Shown: in pieces, positions 60,812-64,000 of the stretch
Position numbering within the stretch: position 1 is the stretch's first letter
Layout: each line of letters begins with the position of its first letter
Assembly: GCF_025244665.1 (NCBI RefSeq)
Contig: NZ_CP104205.1
Location: 3,035,001 to 3,099,000 of the forward strand
Length of the DNA stretch: 64,000 nucleotides
Origin: Maribacter litopenaei
GTDB taxonomy: Bacteria; Bacteroidota; Bacteroidia; Flavobacteriales; Flavobacteriaceae
Direction of reading: 5' to 3'
Program-made: the position numbers and the translations under genes
Notes under the pieces: model-generated
What the model was told of the DNA's origin: nothing
The model's input: only the letters and a program-made list of their open reading frames with translations
Databases searched by the model: none

Positions 60812-61941
60812 TATCCTTTGGAATTATCTGATTGGTCTTCGTATATCTTTACGGTCATACCCGTATATGCCCCAATCAATGGTTTGGACATAATTGTCAT
60901 TCCATCAGGAACATCCTTCAACACCACACTTTTTTCTGAAAAATAAACAGGCTGAACATCGATAAGGTCCAAAACGGAATCCCTTACCACAAATATTTTA
61001 TCGCCCTCCAACAATAAGCTTCTGTCTATTTCTATAGCGTTCTCCTCTTTTTTGGCGTCCAAGTTAGCTTCAAGGTACATGCCTTCCCTTAACTTGTCGT
61101 TGTCCACTTCAATGTAGGCTTTGATAGTCTGTGAGGCTTGATCTACCCTCCCATTTATCCTTGTAACTTTTCCTGTATACGTGTCATCACCATCCAAACT
61201 GGATAATCCAACAGATTCCCCTACTTTTAACAAATCCGTAAAGGACTTACTAACGGAAACCTCCAATTCATAAACACCCGGATTAATGAATTCACCCAAT
61301 TTCTGACCGGCCCTCACCAAAGTACCTTCCGTCACAAGTGCTTCTGTGAGCACCCCAGTGAAAGGAGCAACAATGCGATATTTTGAAAGTCGTTGTTCCG
61401 GATTCTTGACATTGTAATAGCTTGAAAGAATTCCTCTACCAGTAATAAAGAAACGCTCGCTTTCAGAGTTCATTTCCGGTAACTTGGGCGTACTTTTGGA
61501 AAGGTCAAAACCATTTAAGTAGTCCTGCCATTTAGGATAGAAGTCTCGGATAGTCCAACCTTAAATCGGCATAATAGAAGTCAACTCATTATAGAGGTTG
61601 CTCTTCGCAGATTGTACACTCGCCGCATATTCCTCTGCATCTATACTAATAATGGTCTCGCCCTGTCTATAGGCCTGTCCCTCCTTGAACAATTTATTTC
61701 CTCTTCTAAATACCCCTTGGACCTCAGCATAAAGTTCAACCCGTTGTTTAGCCCTAAGGTTTCCATTCGCCGTAACCACAATTGGAATGGTTTTGTTTTC
61801 AACTACCTCCGTAAAAACGGTCTTTACAACCTTTTGTGCCCTTGGCTTAAAGACTTTCTTATTGTCAATTATCATTTTGGCCAAGAAAAATGAGGCTAGT
61901 ATTAATACGATACCTAGTCCGGTAAAGATGATTTTTCGCAT
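60811..61941 (-). CDS. RND periplasmic adaptor (HlyD/MFP; frame broken twice)
   Basis: About 376 residues. The N-terminal anchor (IFTGLGIVLILASFFLAKMI) is followed by a lipoyl-type half (VVTANGNLRAKQRVELYAEV), a short hairpin, the second lipoyl half (YRIVAPFTGVLTEALVTEG) and beta-barrel plus membrane-proximal domains. One base is missing near 61566 and there is an extra G in TCTCGG 61544-61549 (plus strand); together they shift the frame out and back and restore MPDLRLDYRDFYPKWQDYL. It links the RND pump to TolC; first gene of the operon. The breaks cost only a few residues of wrong sequence but introduce stops. Confidence 0.85.
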
Positions 61942-62308
61942 TTTGGTTTTGGTTTTAACTATTGATTTTTAAAACGACTACAAATATAGTCCTGTATATC
62001 TCCAACACTTCTGTAATGTAAGTGAAACGTCCAAATTGAATTGTGAAACGACTTGAATCAAAATTTAACTTTTCGCTAAGGATCCAAGCAAAATCCAATT
62101 GGCTCTAAAACATCAATCTAAGCAGACTTTAAAATTTCAACTTAATAACTATCAATGGATTAGAGTGCAATCGAACACTTTCAAAGGGCGAAACTACAAA
62201 AAATCGCTTCCCGTCTATGATCAAGGAGAGGTTAAAAATTTCATAAAACTTTTGTGTAGGTAATGTGCAAACTGGTCGCAGAGTTGAATATTGGATAGTT
62301 CATAAAAC
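61942..62308. other. Intergenic stretch without a recognisable gene
   Basis: About 370 AT-rich bases between the efflux operon start and the LRR gene terminator. It must hold the promoter of the minus-strand efflux operon at its left end; I could not identify a convincing -7 element there. Confidence 0.4.
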
Positions 62309-62340
62309 AAAAAAGAGGTGCTACCAACACCTCTTTTTTC
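62309..62340. terminator. Intrinsic terminator after the LRR gene
   Basis: AAAAGAGGTG (62311-62320), loop CTACCAA, CACCTCTTTT (62328-62337), with A- and T-runs on both sides, so it works in either direction. It lies 30 bp after the LRR gene stop on the minus strand. Confidence 0.85.
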
Positions 62341-62369
62341 ACCAAACTAACTAAAAGTGTAAACTACTC

Positions 62370-63245
62370 TTAATTTTCTATGTCTTCATATTTTGTATCG
62401 GCCATTCTAGTCCTATCAAGCTTGAGTTCCTTAAACTCGTATTTTTTGTCAAATCCATCGTAATCGAATACCAAATACTCTCTTGTTTTAAGTTTTTCTA
62501 GATTCTTAAAGGAAGAAAAATTGTTGTTCTGTATTTGAAAGATTTGAAGACTGGCCAATTGGTCGAATTCTTTCGGAATTTCACCATTAAGACTATTGTT
62601 CGCAAGGATCAATTCCTTCAATTTGGTCAAATGACCTATTTCACCGGGGATAGCCCCTTCCAAAGTATTTTCAAAAAGACCTAGAGTTTCCAACTGCGCC
62701 AATTGTCCAAGAGTATCCGGAATAGTACCATTTAATGAGTTACTGGAAAGATTTAAGACTTTTAGATTTCTTATTTCCCCAATGCTTTCAGGAATACTTC
62801 CGGACAAAAAATTATTGAAGGCAGTAAGTTCCTCTAAATTTGAAAGTCCCCCTATGTTATCCGGCAGAGTTCCCTTTAATCTGTTCATCTCCAACTTGAG
62901 GACTTTTAGGCTTGTTAAATGGGCCAAATCTTCCGGCAATTCCCCGGTAATTAAATTAAACGCCAAATTCAAAACCTTTAGATTTTCCAATTTAGACATC
63001 CCTATCGGTAGCGGCCCCATTAAGTTGTTTTGAAAAAGATTGATTTCTACAACTTTATCGTCGACAACCTTAACCCCATACCATTCAGAAACGGGTTTTT
63101 TCAAATCCCACTTTCTGATCCAATGTGCACCGTTCGTACTATTGTAGAGTCCAATCAATGCCTTTCTTTCCATTTTGGAAACTTTAGCCATGCCAAGGCT
63201 TGATATTAGCATAAACGCTGAAAGAACTATGTAGAGCTTTTTCAT
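62370..63245 (-). CDS. Secreted leucine-rich-repeat protein
   Basis: 291 residues with signal peptide (LYIVLSAFMLISSLGMA). The N-terminal cap ALIGLYNSTNGAHWIRKWDL resembles the plant-type LRRNT cap. About eight 23-24-residue repeats of the plant-specific form LxxLxLxxNxLxGxIPxxL follow (LKVLNLSSNSLNGTIPDTLG, LETLGLFENTLEGAIPGEIG). It is a likely surface or periplasmic ligand binder. A terminator follows; the gene stands alone. Intact. Confidence 0.9.
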   Translation of the reverse strand: MKKLYIVLSAFMLISSLGMAKVSKMERKALIGLYNSTNGAHWIRKWDLKKPVSEWYGVKVVDDKVVEINLFQNNLMGPLPIGMSKLENLKVLNLAFNLITGELPEDLAHLTSLKVLKLEMNRLKGTLPDNIGGLSNLEELTAFNNFLSGSIPESIGEIRNLKVLNLSSNSLNGTIPDTLGQLAQLETLGLFENTLEGAIPGEIGHLTKLKELILANNSLNGEIPKEFDQLASLQIFQIQNNNFSSFKNLEKLKTREYLVFDYDGFDKKYEFKELKLDRTRMADTKYEDIEN

Positions 63246-63400
63246 ATACTAAGAAGATGGTTACCGTTTAGTGTATTAAGAATTATCTTACAAATTTCTT
63301 ACAATAACGATGAACGAGCAAAAATTATCGTTTAAGGGAGCTTCTATGTTGTGAAAATGCCTGAAACTGTTGTGAAAGAGTAAATACTGTATGTCTGTTT

Positions 63401-64000
63401 TTATCTGATACTCTCAATTTCCAAGGTAAGGGCTTCCCATTTTTCCATATGCTTTTCCAATCGTGCCTTTTTAGATTGATACTCATCAAAAAAGTTTGGC
63501 TTGGCAATCGTGGCATCATAATTCATTAATAAATCATGATCTATTTTTTTTATTTCCCTTTCTAGTGTGGATATCTTGCTTTCTATTCCGCTAAGCTGGT
63601 TCTTTAGACTCTTTAGTTGCTTTTGGTCCTCAAAAGTGGTATTCTTCTTTTCAACAGGTTTCTCCTCCTTTTTCTCTTCCCTCTTTTCTATACTTCTAAA
63701 ATCATTGACTTTGCGCTGTTCCGAGATAAAAATCAATGTCCCCTAAATATTCCTTTATTTTTCTGTCCTTGAATTCATAGACTTTATTCGTTAGACCTTG
63801 AAGAAAGTCCCTATCATGGGAAACTAGGATAAGTGTTCCCTCAAAGTTCAAACATGCTTGCTTAAGTACATTTTTGGATTTTATGTCCAAATGGTTGGTA
63901 GGCTCATCCATCACCAAAACATTAAAGGGCTGCAAAAGCATTTTGGCCAAGGCCAAACGATTACGCTCGCCTCCGGATAACACTTTTACAAATTTTTCCA
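63401..64000 (-). CDS. ABC-F ATPase, C-terminal part (Uup-like; partial, frame broken once)
   Basis: Only the C-terminal ~200 residues lie in the window; the gene continues beyond the right edge. The second ABC domain shows the signature [15 protein letters not shown], Walker [13 protein letters not shown] and the switch SHDRDFL. A charged linker and a C-terminal coiled coil ([20 protein letters not shown]) like that of Uup follow. An extra C in CCGAGA 63721-63726 (plus strand) breaks the frame; repair gives [25 protein letters not shown] proteins act on ribosomes or stalled translation; there are no membrane helices. Confidence 0.88.

Overview
The window is a gene-dense, AT-leaning stretch of a Flavobacteriaceae (Bacteroidota) chromosome. 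Three things point there: promoters resembling the Bacteroidota -7 element TAnnTTTG, leaders with almost no Shine-Dalgarno sequences, and lineage-typical families (DUF6090, DUF4386, DUF5916, GIN-domain, CPXCG, AraC-rich regulation, secreted propeller proteins). I see no tRNA, rRNA, CRISPR array, insertion sequence or prophage. The last gene (ABC-F) runs off the right edge.

Layout. 0-6.3 kb: a TerB-like gene, then a PAS histidine kinase, a REC-cNMP-Crp response regulator and three tandem universal stress proteins, two of them with a Crp/Fnr-like palindrome at identical spacing from a -7 element. 6.5-14.3 kb: DUF885-like protein, APC permease and aldo-keto reductase/RidA fusion, facing a large BNR-propeller protein. 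14.4-24.8 kb: a membrane-spanning AraC-HTH/TPR regulator, with two ~85 % identical upstream blocks in front of two separate gene groups (barrel protein-lipoprotein-DUF4386; and ankyrin lipoprotein-acyltransferase-serine hydrolase-membrane protein-transglutaminase). 24.9-27.7 kb: a PQQ dehydrogenase/PKD/cytochrome c protein. 27.8-43.2 kb: two AraC regulators and a catabolic island (NTF2-like, Tat-exported aldo-keto reductase, hydrolase, DUF5916, cupin, barrel protein, mini-AraC, flavodoxin, IorAB molybdo-hydroxylase, acetyltransferase, esterase, amidohydrolase); near-identical 21-bp-period direct repeats suggest shared AraC control. 43.5-48.6 kb: paralogues of the housekeeping sigma factor and ribosomal protein bS21, a small protein, proC-proB-proA and an AblB-like acetyltransferase. 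48.6-54.5 kb: a hydroxyproline catabolism operon with a divergent AraC regulator. 54.6-64 kb: GIN-domain protein, small proteins, an RND efflux operon, an LRR protein and an ABC-F ATPase.

The most striking property is the number of broken reading frames: about 38 single-base frame breaks plus two in-frame stops, hitting 26 of 57 genes, including ones expected to be needed (ProA, sigma factor, ABC-F). On reconstruction, 16 breaks are the same event: an extra G after TCTCG (or extra C before CGAGA). They occur in all codon phases and on both strands, so they look like a DNA- or sequencing-level signature rather than gene decay or ribosomal recoding. I list these loci as CDS over the full repaired span and state where each frame breaks.
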